A stretch of DNA of 64,000 nt from Ascochyta rabiei (taxonomy: Eukaryota; Ascomycota; Dothideomycetes; Pleosporales; Didymellaceae): contig NC_082405.1 in assembly GCF_004011695.2 (NCBI RefSeq), positions 1,674,001 through 1,738,000 of the forward strand, in the 5' to 3' direction. Shown here piece by piece: positions 40,756 through 53,921 of this stretch. Each line of letters starts with the position of its first letter. Positions within the stretch are counted from its first letter, which is position 1. Below the pieces are notes generated by a model that searched no databases, had not been told where the DNA came from, and worked only from the letters and a program-made list of their open reading frames with translations. A program made the position numbers and the translations under genes.

Positions 40756-43700
40756 ATGGCCTTCGCCTCGTACTCGCCCCACCGCGAGGCCGGCACCATG
40801 CACCTGGACCTCCCTTCACCCACCTATCGTCTGGACGGCACCCACTTCGCCCATCTGCAGCAGCTGCGCCGTTCCCTATCACGCTCACCTTCGAAACCCT
40901 CGCGCTTCCAGCTGCACAAGTCCGACTCACCACGCTCGCCCATCTCTCCACTAGCACTCGCGCGCGCCTTCAGCCCCAAGGCACACAAGCCAACGAGTCC
41001 TATCAAGACATTTTTTGAATCGCCTCTGGCACAGGCCGTGCCAGCCAAGAAGAAATTCACTCTGCGACGACCCACCGCAAACTTCAAGGCCTCGCCGCGC
41101 GCACGACAGAATTCAAAAAGCCCCCGTCGCGTCCTCGGCGACTCACCCACCGGCGCAAACTCCACAACACCCTTCTACACCCGCCCGACCGTCGGCCAAG
41201 AAAACGACACACCCGCACGCCCTTCCAGCTCGGATTCCCTCGAGAGCATGGACACGGACTGCAGGAAGTTTGGCTTGAACGACAAGCCCATCAAGTTCGA
41301 GTTTGCGCACCGACGTCCGGATCTCTCTCCGGGCCCCCCTGTAAAGTCGAGTCCTCTCAAGCGTAACGATGGTGTTATGAACCTGAGCGGGACACCCACT
41401 GGCTTCAGTCCTGTCGCTAAGCGGAGGAGCTTGCACAGCGTCTCGAACCTGGGAACCGATTTCGAGAGTATTTTCGACCGCAACAGCATGCATGCCGTAC
41501 AATCACCTATGGAAGAGGAGGAGACGCAAAACGAGTTCGACTTTTCGACGCCTGCGAACCCGTCGCAATCGCCTATGCGCAGAGCCACGTCTCTTCGAAA
41601 ATCGACTGTGATGCAGCGAAACGCGAATTCACCACGACCGAAACCAGCTTTCGACGGCGAGTTTGCCATGCCTGGCCTCGCAGCGTCCAAATCGAGAAAC
41701 CGCATGTCGCTCGACAGCTCTCTTGGTCAAAGTACCACGCCCACGCAGACGCCCTTCCGCAAGTCCACCTTCGATGCTGGGCGCATGGGTTTGCCTACAC
41801 CCTTCGTTCGCAGCACTGCCGGCGCATCGCAACCGCACCCGTTGTCGCATGCGCACACACCATCTTCAACTACGTCAGGTCTCGGTGGGATGACTCCCAT
41901 GGCACCGCCACGGGCACCCCACTTCGCAGCTCCACCTGGTCGGCCAAACCAGAGTCATCAATTTTCACGTTCTCTGCCAATCGGCGTACCGCGCCCACAC
42001 GCACCGGAAGGAGAACATGACTCGTTTGACACGCCATTCAAGTCTGTGCAGCAAGCCCCAGTTGCATTCTCCACCGGTCTCATGTCGAAGAAGAACCGCA
42101 ATGCGGACGAGCCCGCCAATGTATATGTCATGCCTGACACCCCGTCTAAGCGGCAGTCGTATCCCCCTGCTCAGGCAGACAGGACTGATGTCATCGACAC
42201 ACCTCTCGTTAAGCGAGGTGGAAGTTTATTTGGAGATTTCAATAGGCCACAACCTCAGTTCGGCACAACAAGCACACCCTTTAGCGCGCATGTGTCAAAG
42301 TTCTCTACGGGATCCTTTGGTAAAGGAACCAGCGTCTTTGGCAACATGGGCGGATCCCTTCAGCGCCGAGGCAGCATGGTCAGCGTGGATGGTGATGACG
42401 ACCTTCCTGATAGCCAGTCGCCAACTGCCAACCGTACTATGGTTGACACCGACGCGAGCATTGACGATATGCCACCGACCCCTACAAAGGGACATGGTGC
42501 ATCGAGTCGCCGCTCAAAGGAGAGCAGTCTCAGGCGCAAAACCTTCCGCTCCCGACCTTCTATTGGTAACGATACGTTTGCGGCCCCAGAAGTTGCCAAT
42601 GATTTCAATGGTAAGTCTAGTCCACACACAGTTGCGACAGCTTCACATGACAAGAGTAGCTCGCCACCATCACGTGGTGAGCAGCTTGACTCAAAGAACT
42701 GTACCTCCTCTCCCGCACAAGCTTCTCTTACTCGGACTCGGTTCTTGCGACGTACCAAGAGATTGGGTCGTCCATCACCGCTTTCGCGACAGATACTTCG
42801 TACAACTGTTCTTCCCTTCAGTCGTGAGGCCAATGCTAACCAGCTCCCAGCGTCCATCATCTCGTTCGGTTCATCGTCGCCAGGTTCCCCACTCGATTCC
42901 TCGTTCCAACCCGCTGAGACAAATCGATTGTCCATCGCGGGTAACAGGCGCGGCTCGATGAACTTCAACAGCAGTGTCAGCACTTTCCCTCCCGCTACAC
43001 CAACCACGCCACGTGATCATTCCGTTTTCTTCGCTGAAGACAAGGGAGCTATCCCCATCGGTCTCACCAAGAACGACGTCGATGAGGCCATCAGCTCGCG
43101 CTTCCGTGAGGTCAAGGAGCTCGACGGTGGCGAAGGGGAGTTCTCCAAGGTCTACCGCGTCAGCCAGTCTGTGCAGGGCTCAACGCAGGACACTCCAGCT
43201 GGGAGTCAGGTATGGGTCGTTAAGAAGTCGAAGAAGCCATATACAGGCCAGGGTGACCGCAACCGCAAGATGCGTGAAGTTGACATCCTCTATGCTCTTC
43301 GGGGCAATGACCACGTTCTGAACATCAACGACCACTGGGAAGCCAACTCACACTTGTACATCCAAAGCGAATACTGCGAAGGCGGCAACTTGCGCCGCTT
43401 CCTCGACACTGTTGGATACAGTAGCCGTCTCGACGACTTCCGCATTTGGAAGATTCTACTGGAACTGTCACAGGTAAGCCAATCATATCGCCTCTGTCCA
43501 ACAGTACTAACAATTACAAGGGACTTACCTTTATACACCACTCAGGTTACATCCACCTCGATCTGAAGCCCGCCAACATCCTGATTGACTTTGGGGGTTC
43601 GCTGAAGATCGCTGATTTCGGTCTGGCCAGCTCTTGGCCTGCACCCAAAGGCATCGATGGCGAAGGCGATCGCCACTACCTGGCGCCAGAAGCTCTCTGC

Positions 43701-44255
43701 GGCCGCTTTGACAAGCCCGCCGATGTATTCGCGCTCGGCATGATGCTGACTGAGATTGCCGGCAACTGTGTTATTCCCGAGAACGGCACCTACTGGACGA
43801 AGCTCAGGTCAGGCGAATTCGAGCACGTACTCCCGAGCTTGACTTGGAGTGCCGATAGCGGTACCCTGAGCCGCGATGGCAACGGTGACCCGATTCCCGA
43901 GAGTAACGTTTCTCTGGACACCTTCCTCATGTCAGACACCGACATCGAGCCCCAGTCCACGGTCCAAATACGGGCAGCCTCAAGTCCGGAAGAGGACCTT
44001 GCCCGTGCCCCAAAGTTCATGATTGACTACACCGACCCCAATACCATGGACCAGGTAGTCAAAGCAATGTTGCATCCTGTACCAGAAGAGCGGCCAACAT
44101 CTGAGCAAGTCCTGCAGTGCTTTGGTTGCCAGTGGGTCGACTACAGGAGGCGAGCGGGAGCCACTGTATACGAAGGCAACTTTGGACCAGGCGAGGATAT
44201 ACTGGCCACATATGCGCTCGATGATGCTGACGCTGACATGATGGACATGAGCTAA
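40756..44255 (+). CDS. wee1: Wee1 mitotic inhibitor protein kinase (1150 aa, 2 exons)
   Basis: Phosphorylates the inhibitory tyrosine of Cdk1 and delays mitotic entry; nuclear. Exon 1 (40756-43473) and exon 2 (43521-44255) are separated by a 47-bp intron (GTAAGC..TTACAAG). The ATG at 40756 (MAFASYSPHREAG) was chosen over the one at 40552, whose extra 68 codons are low-complexity. The N-terminal 760 residues are disordered and rich in SP and TP sites (DTPSKR, SPRR, PTPTKG), typical of a CDK-regulated regulator. The kinase domain has a Gly loop GGEGEFSKVYRV, VVKKSKK, the catalytic block YIHLDLKPANIL (Asp920) and ADFGLAS (Asp938), then HYLAPEAL. HLDLKPAN and the glycine-rich insert DFGGSLKIADFG are characteristic of Wee1. 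Confidence 0.93.
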
Positions 44256-45566
44256 GCTGCTTCACTTGTCTTCTGTCGATACCATTCCTCGCCTTGTTCC
44301 GACTTCTAGTGCTTTCTTTGGGGGGGGTGGGGGGATACACAGATCCGCAACAACACACCAAAATCGCGCCGCATAGTACACCTCGATCAGCACTATGCAG
44401 CTAGCGTTTCTTTTGTATTTTTTCTTCTATCGGCGTTTCTGGCCCATTGGGCAAAAGCATCATCATCTTGTTGCTTCCACGACTCTACCTTTCAGAGTTG
44501 TTCCTGTTTATGAGTTTCACGGCCAGATGTCTTTCGGACTGAGACGTCCTTTCTGACCTGGGTTTCAGGAGTTTTGCATTGCATAAAGCATTCCCCAAGG
44601 ATACCTTCGCAGCTGGAAATGCGCGAACTGGGGGCTGGCGTTACTCTTGATCTTTTTCTGAAATGTTGCAACGATTATGGCAACGATTTTTCTTCTCTCT
44701 GTACCGGATGAGTGGTGGTGCGGGCCTTGCGCTGTGTACACGGTTGGTGTGGAGTTGTAAGAAACGGGTGGGGGTGGAGTACGGTGGATCTCGAAGGTAA
44801 TGTTGGAGAAACAATATCACGATATCATGACCATTTGAAGGGGGATTTGCGCGATTTTGAGTGTGATGTGTGTGATGCAACCTTTACGACATTCATGTCG
44901 CTAGTCGTAGGTGCAGGTCACGTGGACGAGCCCAGCCCTTCAAGACTATCCTTCGCTCAGCACGTCCAATGGTACCGAACACCTGATCACCTGACCAATT
45001 GAATCAGATGGTCATGGGGGACAGGGAAGGCACTTCGCATTGGCCCGGGTAATGCATCATGGTGTCTTGCTCCTCAAACATGATTGAGTCGTACCAACTC
45101 TCCCATGCGTAACTCGTCCGAGACTTTCCGAAAAAGAGTCAAGGCTTCAGCAGCTTGAAAAATTCGAACACCCCGGAATGGTATAAAAGATGTGTGTCAT
45201 CCCCGAGAAACAAAGGTCGTTTGTAGTGCTCGATACTCGTATTTCCAACACGTGGGCAAAAAAGCTCGGAGGGGGCTTCGGGTACGCTACTTCGTTCGTG
45301 CAGAACAGCACGAGGGCTAGCCTTGTGAAGCCAGCGCACAAGTACTGTGTGCTTTATGGTACGCTTTTTGCATCGTTTTGTTTCGTTTCTCTACAGAAGG
45401 CGCCCACGCCGTCGTGGGCTGCTGATCCTGGCGCATTTCTTCTCTTGTGAAGACTATCTTTGCTCATCTACCAGCCTTGACTTTGCCGCCGAGACCTTAC
45501 TTCTGTGATGCTTTTCGGTACAGAGTGTTTTGTGTCAATGCTATATTGCCCTCGCACAATGTGGGT
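44256..45566. other. Convergent gene-poor region
   Basis: 1.3 kb between the wee1 stop and the stop of the next minus-strand gene. Contains a G-rich homopolymer near 44320. Short frames show no recognisable product. Confidence 0.55.
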
Positions 45567-47037
45567 TCACGCCTCGAAGAACCATGGCGCCGCATGGTCG
45601 TCTAACTCTGAATGTTTCTCAATCTCATCTAGCAGATACACGAGCTCTTCTCCGCCCTGCTGTCTCCCCAGCCAGATCCGAATGGCAAGCCCTTCGACTC
45701 TTGCTCTCCGACTCATCCACCACAGATCTCCGGTCCTCAATAGCATGTACCACCATCCCATGATAAATACAGCTCTCACGTCTTTTGCTTCCAGCAGCGC
45801 AAAGAAGTCTGGCGTAAGGACCGCCAGGATGTAAAGAAACTTCAGCGCGTTCTCGTAGGTCAGCTGGATGTTTGGACACTTTGAGAGGGTAAGTATTGGC
45901 CGGTAGTAGATGTTGTCGTGTTCATCTGATGAAGCTGTGATGTCGAAGATCCTCTTCATGCGATCAGAGATATGTAGTTCAGAGTCCATGGCCATCCACT
46001 CTGGCACACTGTGACAGTTGTAATTTTTGACGAGCTCGTAGAAGATACCATCTGGTCTTTTCGGTTGCGCCAGACGCCAGAGGTGCTTCTTGCCTTCACC
46101 AACTTTCAGCCACGATAGATCATCCGGCTCTGCCGGTTTTAGCGGCCATACTTCGTACGGGTTGGTGGAGCCAATGGACCAGAATGATGCGGCACCCAGA
46201 AAGACTCCAGTTGTCCAAATGGCATCTTGATAAGAAGGTGGAATCGGTCGAGAAAGAATCTCATTGAAGAGTTTTGAAGCCGTGTTCCAGTGCCTGAGAG
46301 CCTCCTGGCTGCTTTTGGAGGCAACTGCCGAAGGATTCGCAAGATGGGCGTCATGCATTAGAGTGACACTAAGCAGCATGTGCATGAGAAAGGCATGCTG
46401 AAGCAGGGTTAGCCAAACAAGGTCACGGGGGTCGGATCAGGGTAGCAAGTCCGAGCGAGCTATTATTACCTTGCATGCAAGCTGACAAACAAGATCTCGA
46501 TACAATGGGGCCATCTGCGGATTGCCGATGGTTATTGAAGTCCTGTTTCTAAATCTCGAAACGATCATGAGCTGGTCTGCTGTGAAGTGTTGGGAGCCAG
46601 TCAGCCATCCAAGACTCCGAACGTTGAAGTTGAGCGAGTCGTTGACGATTGTTGGAAGGCCGGAGTGAATAGATATGGACTTCAGTGGAGGCATCCACAT
46701 TTTAAGAGCGTTTCCTTCGATCAAATTGTTGGGCTTCGTCTTGTCAGGATAATTTGAGGCAAAGTGTACTTGAAAGGAACCCGGGGTATTGAGGAATGAA
46801 GAGCTCTGTAAACCGGAGTAATCGCACGATACACCATACAACTTGCAGTTTTTACACAAAGGTCGCGCTTCATCACACTTGTTGGCTGATCAGCTTATGA
46901 GGTCCAATACATTGCGCTGTAGCCTAGCTCACTTTGACATGTCGTAGCTTGCAGTTACCACATCCTTTGCGCGACTTCGCATGAGCGCGCCTCTTCCTGA
47001 CCGCTTCGGCTCGGGACCTCGATACAAGAGCTGACAT
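45567..47037 (-). CDS. Zn2Cys6 transcription factor, Upc2-like architecture (447 aa, 3 exons)
   Basis: Exons are 47037-46933, 46877-46470 and 46397-45567; introns of 55 bp (GTGAGC..ACAAG) and 72 bp (GTAATA..TTCAG), both in phase 0. The zinc cluster spans the first junction: C26, C29, C36, C43, C46, C53, as in SRKGCGNCKLRHVK joined to CDEARPLCKNCKLYGVSC. That spacing and the short linker are typical of the fungal group that contains sterol-uptake regulators, and the remainder (HAFLMHMLLSVTLMHDAHLA and onward, helical) fits their fungal-specific domain. An ATG further upstream would add about 98 residues of unlikely sequence; MSALVSRSR is preferred. Targets unknown. Confidence 0.82.
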
Positions 47038-47497
47038 TATGACTGCAGTGAAGGCACGACAGGCGACGCGAAAAGATAGTGGTGAATGTGAGGATCTGAC
47101 CTCTTCTCGTTTTGCACAAGCGTGCTGCACCACGATCTCTTGTAACAAACAGGCTGAGTGAATAGTGAGGGGAGACAAGGCCTCCAATGAGCGATAGGGG
47201 GACGCTAATAGCATCGGTCTAACCGATATTCGCATCACAGTTTCTAAACATCCAATTAGCTTTTGAAGGAGCGTAGTCATTGCAACGCTCCGAAGATCGC
47301 GTGAAATTCTGAACATCGAACGGAAGTGCACAGCATATCAAGCCAAACTTGATGCATGAGCAAATTACATTAGTGAGTTGGAAACCACGGGAATGCTGTT
47401 TGTGGTGTCCAGATATCTATCTACATTAAGTAACGAATTTGTACTGCACTTTGCGGGTTTCCGTTCATGAGAGTTGTAGCGAGACTGGTACCTTCAC
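47038..47497. other. Intergenic region between two minus-strand genes
   Basis: Promoter of the Zn2Cys6 gene and 3' end of the mucin-like gene. Nothing else recognised. Confidence 0.5.
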
Positions 47498-50445
47498 TTA
47501 TAAGACTGCACGTCTCGTAACTGCAGGACACGTGGTGACCGTAGTCTGCTGAGCCTGCGTGACCGTGGCACTGTTGGTGACGGTGGCGGTTGTAGAAGCA
47601 GTTGTGTACACAGTCTCAGTCGTGGTGCCTACGTTGGCAGGAGTTGTAGTTCTAGCTTTTCATCAGCGGATACTCATTAAAGCTTAATAAAAGCACCTAC
47701 ATGGTCGTCATGCGAACAACAGTGGAAGTTGTTGTCTGAATCGTTGTGGTGGCTCCCTGAGTAAAAGTGTAGTCTGGACCGTAGACTCCGCGCTTCTGGA
47801 TTTTCTTCTTGAGTTCCGTTGGTGTGCGGACAACGCGCTTACGGTGAAGCTTGAGCTTGGTGGACGCTTTGCACTGGGTGAGTTGGCGAGCACCAAAGAT
47901 GTTGTTGTTAGGACGGATCTCGGCGATGCTACTCTTCTTGTAGCAAGGGCCGGGGGACCCTGGGATGTATGATACATCAATACAGCCGTCGGTGCTGTCA
48001 CAATCTGCGATACAGTCGTTGAGAGTGTTGGTGTACGATGGGCCCCCGGGAACTGGATAGGAGTTAGTAGACTAGTGTAAACATTAATGGTCGATACATA
48101 CTGTCGTAGCCATAGCGGTCAGAGTAACACTCGATAGCGTACATGGCCCCACAATTGCTTGTGAAGGTCGAACCGTCGGAAGACGGGCAGCCAAGTGCAG
48201 CAGACGTAGCAGCCGGGGATGTGGCGGCTGAAGAAGCTGATCCAGAGCCCAGGTTGTTTGTTGGCGTGCAGGCGCACTGATATCCAGTACCACCAATAGT
48301 AGTCGTAACGGTGACGGTCTGCACTGGAGAACCGGCCCCAGATGTGGCAACTGGCGTCGAAATTGGAGCTGATGAAGTTACAACTGACGAAGACGCCACG
48401 ACCGAAGATGATGCCGCATCTGAAGAAGCTGCTGCAGTACTAGAGCTCAAGGAACTGCTGATCAGTCTACCTCCAATGATGTTAGCATTCTGACTGGCTG
48501 TGCCAGCGCCGCTCTTCAAATAGCAGGGCCCGAAGGCGATATAAGAAACAACCACGCAACCAGGACGCAGAGCGCAATTTGAGACACAAGCTTCGTACGA
48601 TCCAGGGTATACGGGCGAACCCACCATGTCGTTGCCACCGCGGTCGATGCCACATTCGACGAGGAATGTACCTGCACTTGTCTCGATAGTCTGACCGTTG
48701 CTTCCAGGGCAACCCACAGAAGATGTTGCGACTGGACCTGTCAAAGTGGTCGTGGCTGAAACACCGGCGGAGGATGAAGCAGTCACCGCTGGCTCCGACG
48801 ACACTGCAGCCAAGGAAAAAGCAACAGATGATGATGTGACCGCAGCGGACGAAGAAGAACTTGCCGTTGTGGCAGAGCTGGTCGAGGTCGCCGCAGGAGA
48901 TGAGGTAATGACACTAGAAGCAGCGGTGGAAGAAACTGCACTCGACGAAAGAGGAACGGCTGCTGACCTAGCCCCCCATACACCATTGTTAGAGCTAGGG
49001 GTACCTAGGTTCTTCTTCAGGTAGCAAGGTCCGTTCGGGAAATACGAGACATCGACACAATAGGGAGTGTTAGCACAAAGCTGAATACATCCGTTAAAGC
49101 CTCCATCAGGGTACTCCGTGCTGAGGTCACCACCCACTCGGTCGATGTAGCACTCTACTACAAACGCACCGGAAGCTGTGTTGACTGTCTTGCCGTTGTC
49201 ATATGGGCATGTGATGCTGGTAGATGTAGCACTTGGCGATGATGCAGAAGACACAACAGAGCTCGAAGAAGATGCAGTGGGGCTCGAAGAAGACGCAGCG
49301 GGACTCGAAGGAGATGCAGCGGGACTCGAAAGCGATGGCGATGGAGCTGCCGATGATGATGAACTTCGCGAAGGACTTGGCGAGGGGCTTGACAAAGAGC
49401 TCGATGACGGCGAAGGTGCTGGAGCTGCAGCGGAGCTCGACGAGGCCCTTGATGAGGAGGTAGCGACTTGCGATGATATCGGCGATGAAATGGCAGGAGA
49501 AGTAGATGGGACTGGAGTCGATGATGACGACGCAGTGATCAAATTGGCACTCCATGCGGCGGTGCTGTAGTTGGGGACGCCTGTGCCAAATTTGAGGTAG
49601 CAGGCATCCTGAGCGCTGTAGTACGTCGACCAAACGCAACCTCGAGTGTTCGCGCACAGGTCGACACAACCCAGGAGGCCGTTGCCTGGATGGAACAAGC
49701 CAGTAGTCGTACCGTCACGGTCGTAGCTACAAGTGATCTGGAAGGTACCTGCTGATGTGTAGACATACTTGCCGTCATCTTCTGGGCAGCTGTTGGACAG
49801 TCCGCTGGGGGTCGGGAACGCGCTAGCCGTGCTAGACGAGGTCCCAGAGCTAGACGCTGGTGACCTACTGGAGCTCGAAACAACCGAGGGGGCAGCGCAA
49901 GAACTGACGTAATTGGTGTTGGTCGTGGTCCGAGTCTGGGTAACAATAATTGTGTTTGTGTAGGTCTGGGTGGCACCGGCGGCGTACACAGTGACAGTGG
50001 AAGCGAAGCCTGGCGAAACAGTCGACGTTTGCGTTGCGGTGGAGGTTGCTACAGCTCCAGCAGTTGCAGTCACTGCTCTTGGGGCAGGTGAAGGACCGAA
50101 AGTAGCCGGAAAAGCGATTGGCGTGGGCTGGTTGTTAACCCAGTTCTTGTAAGAAACGGTGAGGACGCCGTTAGGAATGCGGGTGACCGGAGCACTGGGG
50201 CAGTAGATTCCAGAGTATGACGAAGATATTACAAACGTACAGTCCACGCTGAATCCTTGGGCTGGGTTCTGTATGACTGGAGTGAAGTTGGGTTTGCCAC
50301 TGTAACAAGTAGACGCTCCGTTCATGTAGGTCATCTGGATCCCGAAGTAATCACCACTGTGACTTGTTTGACGATAACTGAATGTCGGGGCCTGGCCGCC
50401 ATATTGTGACACCAGGCCAGGGGCGACGAGCGAACAGTTAGCCAT
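47498..50445 (-). CDS. Mucin-like surface protein with four PAN/Apple-like repeats (about 949 aa, 5' end uncertain)
   Basis: Exons 50445-48102, 48052-47701 and 47651-47498, with two 49-bp introns (GTATGT..ATCCAG; GTAGGT..GCTAG). After an N-terminal domain (CSLVAPGLVSQYGG) and a Thr-rich stretch come four homologous modules, each starting CP..(D/N)G or CPxxDG and containing F.(V/I).C..DR, a GC...C core and CYLK near the end. They resemble PAN/Apple-like modules of fungal secreted proteins, and are separated by very long Ser/Ala/Thr linkers likely to be O-glycosylated. The last module is followed by a KKKIQKRG segment (a possible Kex2 site) and another Thr-rich tail. No signal peptide is visible after ATG 50445; the frame stays open upstream without another ATG, so a first exon is probably missing. 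No GPI signal at the C-terminus. Probably wall-associated or secreted. Confidence 0.72.
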
Positions 50446-50992
50446 GATGAAGATAGTCGACACAACTGAACGATTGACGGATCGACGTGAAAGTGAACGT
50501 ATCTCAGAAGGGCGCGGTGTCCATTAAAACGCCCAGAGACCCGGATTCAGACAACAAATTGCTGTCATCGCGATAACTTGGTAAGCATGCATAAGGCATG
50601 CACCATGACGGTCTCTGCTGGTCAAGGGAAGGGACCAGAAGGAACCAGAAAGCTTCACCATTGGATACCCAATGTACTCACAGAGCGGTGAGTACTGAGA
50701 ACCATCCTTTGAAAGGTAGATCATGACTAGATTTTGTTGCGTTCTGGTACCTGCTTCATCAACAACACATTGTTGACGCACGCTTGAGAGCTAGAACTAG
50801 TAAATAAACCCGGTGCCTTCCGTTCATTGTGCGTGCAAACGTAAAGCTGACGATTTGCACCCAGCTGCGCACATGGCGTAGGCACTATCGATACAATGTG
50901 ACTGTTTACTGATCATGAGAAAAATTGGTACGTATGGAGAAAGGTTGGAGATGTGTTCGTGCGCTGGGCGCGTCGCGCTTGCGTTGTCACTA
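50446..50992. other. Upstream region of the mucin-like gene
   Basis: May hold its missing first exon: a minus-strand segment starting MHAYQVIAMTAICC near 50600 looks like a signal peptide but no splice pair could be fixed. The right end abuts a transposon. Confidence 0.45.
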
Positions 50993-53121
50993 CCGTGTCC
51001 GTGCGCGCAACGACCGGAGTCGCGCAACAACCGAATCATCACAACTACACCATACTTTAACGCGTTATAACTTAACAACTATAGCAGCTATTAATAAAGC
51101 GCTTATAGTAATTAATGTGCTAAAACTAGGTAAAAAACTTGTGTATTAGCATTTTGCTACCAGGTTTAGCATTAACTACGTAACTCTAGCTTAGAGACAT
51201 AAGCACGTTTAGGACTCCTAGGAGACTAAGGATATTAACTAGTAACGTTTAATGCTATAACAGGAGATAGAGCTTATAAAGTATATAGAGTTGCTTAGTA
51301 CTTATTACTTACTACCTACTAGAGAGATAATCTAGAATTTTGCGTTGCTAGTGGCTTAAAATCTAGTTAGTAAGAGCTAGGTTACCTGCTTTATTAATAA
51401 GTACTCTATCTATCTTATTTTATATTACTCTACTAGGATAGATTAACTATGTTATAATACTAATTCCTACAATAAATATACGCTCTACTTTAACCTACTA
51501 TAGCACAAAATCTCTAAATACTCTATTAAGGGTTGCTATATATATAATATAGATAAGAAGGGCTTTATAATTAGTATTATAGGCAGAATAAAATATATGT
51601 TTAGTAAGTGTATATAGATAAAGGGAGAGATTAAAGTATCTATCTAGGATAGTAACTAAGCTTAGCAGACGCTTATAGCGTGTGTGTGTAGTAATAGAAT
51701 AGTACTACTACTAGGCATTATCTATAAGTTAGCTAACGCTAGTATTAAATTAGACTAGGTAGCTAAAATTAAGCTAGAAAAACACTCTGTAATAGTTATA
51801 TTATCTTTCTTAGGGTGGACAAATAGGGATATAGGCCTTACCTAGCTTAAGCAGGTGTTTAATTACTACACTAAGGAGAAAGCACAAAGAAAGTAGAGGC
51901 TTTTAATACTAGATGGCCACAGATCCTACGTAATAATAGACTTTATTAAGTACTGTAATAACTACAAGATCTTTCTAGCTATCCTTTCTCCTTACTTAAC
52001 CTAAACGCTCTAGCTGCTTAATATAGTGCTGTTTAAGCCTCTATTAACAGTATACTTAAAAGTAGTTATAACATATATCTATAAGGCTTAAAATAATGCA
52101 CCTATTACTAGAGTAGACTTCTTCTACCTATTCTAGCTAGCGTAGATGTGTAGCTTTACTAAAAAGCTAATACTTAAGTCCTTTAAGGTAACAGGTATCT
52201 ATCTACTTAATCCTAACGTTATCCTCTACTGCTTTGTTAAAACACTAGAGAGCTTAGATTTAGATAGGTCCTTATTGTCTGTTTATAGTAATAAGGATTA
52301 GCTTAAAATAGAGACATTGTTATAGTATGTAGTTAAAAACTAAAGTAAGAGTAATGTTAAAAAGATAAGATAATTAATCTACTATATCTTAGTTAAAACC
52401 TTACTTCTCTAGTATAAGATAGATAGCCTTAAAAAGACTCTAAAGACACAGAAGAAGCATAAAAAGAAGAGTAAAACCTTAGACTTGCAGTAACAGCAGG
52501 AGTACTATAGTGGTGCAGTGTTCTAGTTACCTAGAAAGGTTAACAAAGCACGCTTCTGTAAGCAAGTTAGACAACGTAAGAAGAAGGAGGAGAGGCTTAG
52601 AAAAGCTACTAGTAAGGAAGTAGCAGCTACTAAGAAGCTAGTTAAGGAGAAGGAGAAGGAGGAGAGGCATGTAGCATAAGAGGCAGCTAAGGTAGTACGT
52701 AAGAAGAAGAAGGCTAATACAGCAAATTAGAAGGCTAAATAGAAGGCTAAAAAGCAGTATTAATAATAAGAGCTTAATACTATAAAAGCTATATAATTAC
52801 CTTAAAAGGGTAAAAAGAAAGCTTTATAAGCAACCTAGCTAAAAAAGCATTAAAAACATAGTCCTAGGGATAATATTAGTGGTTGTAGTCCCCTATTGCT
52901 GTCCCTAGCTCCCCTGCTTAAAACCACATCACGTAGCTGTAACGTTAAGTTACTAGCCAAATTTAAATAGTACATCTTTTTTATAAGTAATTAATTAGTA
53001 CTATACTATAAAATTACAAAATAATAGCTATTATAGGTGGCTCTATAGCCTTATCTAATTTTGAGCGTTAAGGTAGTTTTCGGTTGTTGTGCGACTCTGG
53101 TTGTTGCGCGCACGGACACGG
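50993..53121 (+). mobile_element. Second Fot1/pogo-type DNA transposon, RIP-mutated interior, intact ends
   Basis: The left end CCGTGTCCGTGCGCGCAAC is repeated in inverted orientation at the right end (GTTGCGCGCACGGACACGG). The first 42 positions of the two TIRs differ at three places only. TA flanks both ends (50991-50992 and 53122-53123). Length 2129 bp. The interior (about 51060-53075) is AT-rich and RIP-like, whereas the TIRs are GC-rich. It is unrelated in TIR sequence to the element at 2557. It lies about 550 bp from the start of the mucin-like gene. Confidence 0.9.
51200..52960 (+). pseudogene. DDE_1 transposase relic of the second element
   Basis: Plus-strand translation through stops gives a clear DDE superfamily (PF03184) transposase. 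Landmarks are YNIDKKGFIISIIGR near 51535 (family NMDEKGF), VACVCSNRIVLL-like block, HSVIVILSFLRWTNRDIGLT, LKQVFNYYTKEKA, the second catalytic block RLLILDGHRSYVIIDFIKYC near 51900 (intact LDGH), LAILSPYLT (family PPHSTH), LLNIVLFKPLL and FKVTGIYLLNPNVIL. The C-terminal part (52440-52860) is Lys/Arg-rich with long KK and EE runs. Stops replace Gln and Trp, so it is inactive. Confidence 0.88.
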
Positions 53122-53123
53122 TA

Positions 53124-53921
53124 GGTGTCATTAGCGCGAGTCTCAATGTTATTAACTCGATCTTAACCTGATGTTTGGCCAGAGGCATTGTGATCCTTGT
53201 ATTTAAGGGTCGGCAATGCAGAACGTGGCTTATAATTTTAACATGAACTTCTGCTTAAAGATTCCTGGGTGTGTACAACACTGCGTCAATTCAAGCGTGC
53301 AATACACGAAGAATTCGCACACACAATGAGGACCGCGCTCAAGACACGCAAGAGTTCAAGATTGCCACTAGAGCAGCTAAAGCTCGTCTCAAACGGTCCG
53401 CTCCCGAAGTGTGGCCTCCCACGTTCTCCCGGATGGAACACTAAGCTGCAGCTGCAGCTCCATAACCAGCCTTGCCGCCGCGACTTAACAAACCTCTGCG
53501 TGAATTTCCCCTTGCAATAGGCTTGACCAATAGAGCTATCGAGCCTGAGACCAAGGAACGCTTTTATGCGACGTAGATTTGAGGTCATAGTCTCACGACG
53601 ACACCCTCATGACGCGCGTCTTCTCCCCATCCAGAGCAGCCAAAGCTAGTCACATCTAAGCATCGCTCACATCAGCGGGTCTAAGGTCCGAAGGCACGGG
53701 TCACACCTTGACACCAAGATCAACCCTGCCACACGCGACTGTGCAAGAGAAGGATGTATGCTGGAAAAAGGCAAATATTAGCAAAAGCGCAGATGGGGCA
53801 TGGGGATTTTTACAAGGCGGATATACGTGTTTTGTTGCCTCATCTACTCTGTCTCTAGCAAATCAACAAGTGGTCCCTTAGCCGACTTCTGAGAATGTGT
53901 GCAATGAGCGTACGCAGCATC
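53124..53921. other. Intergenic region right of the transposon
   Basis: Normal composition. Frames at 53269-53520 (+) and 53286-53588 (-) overlap each other and show no family. Nothing else seen. Confidence 0.5.
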
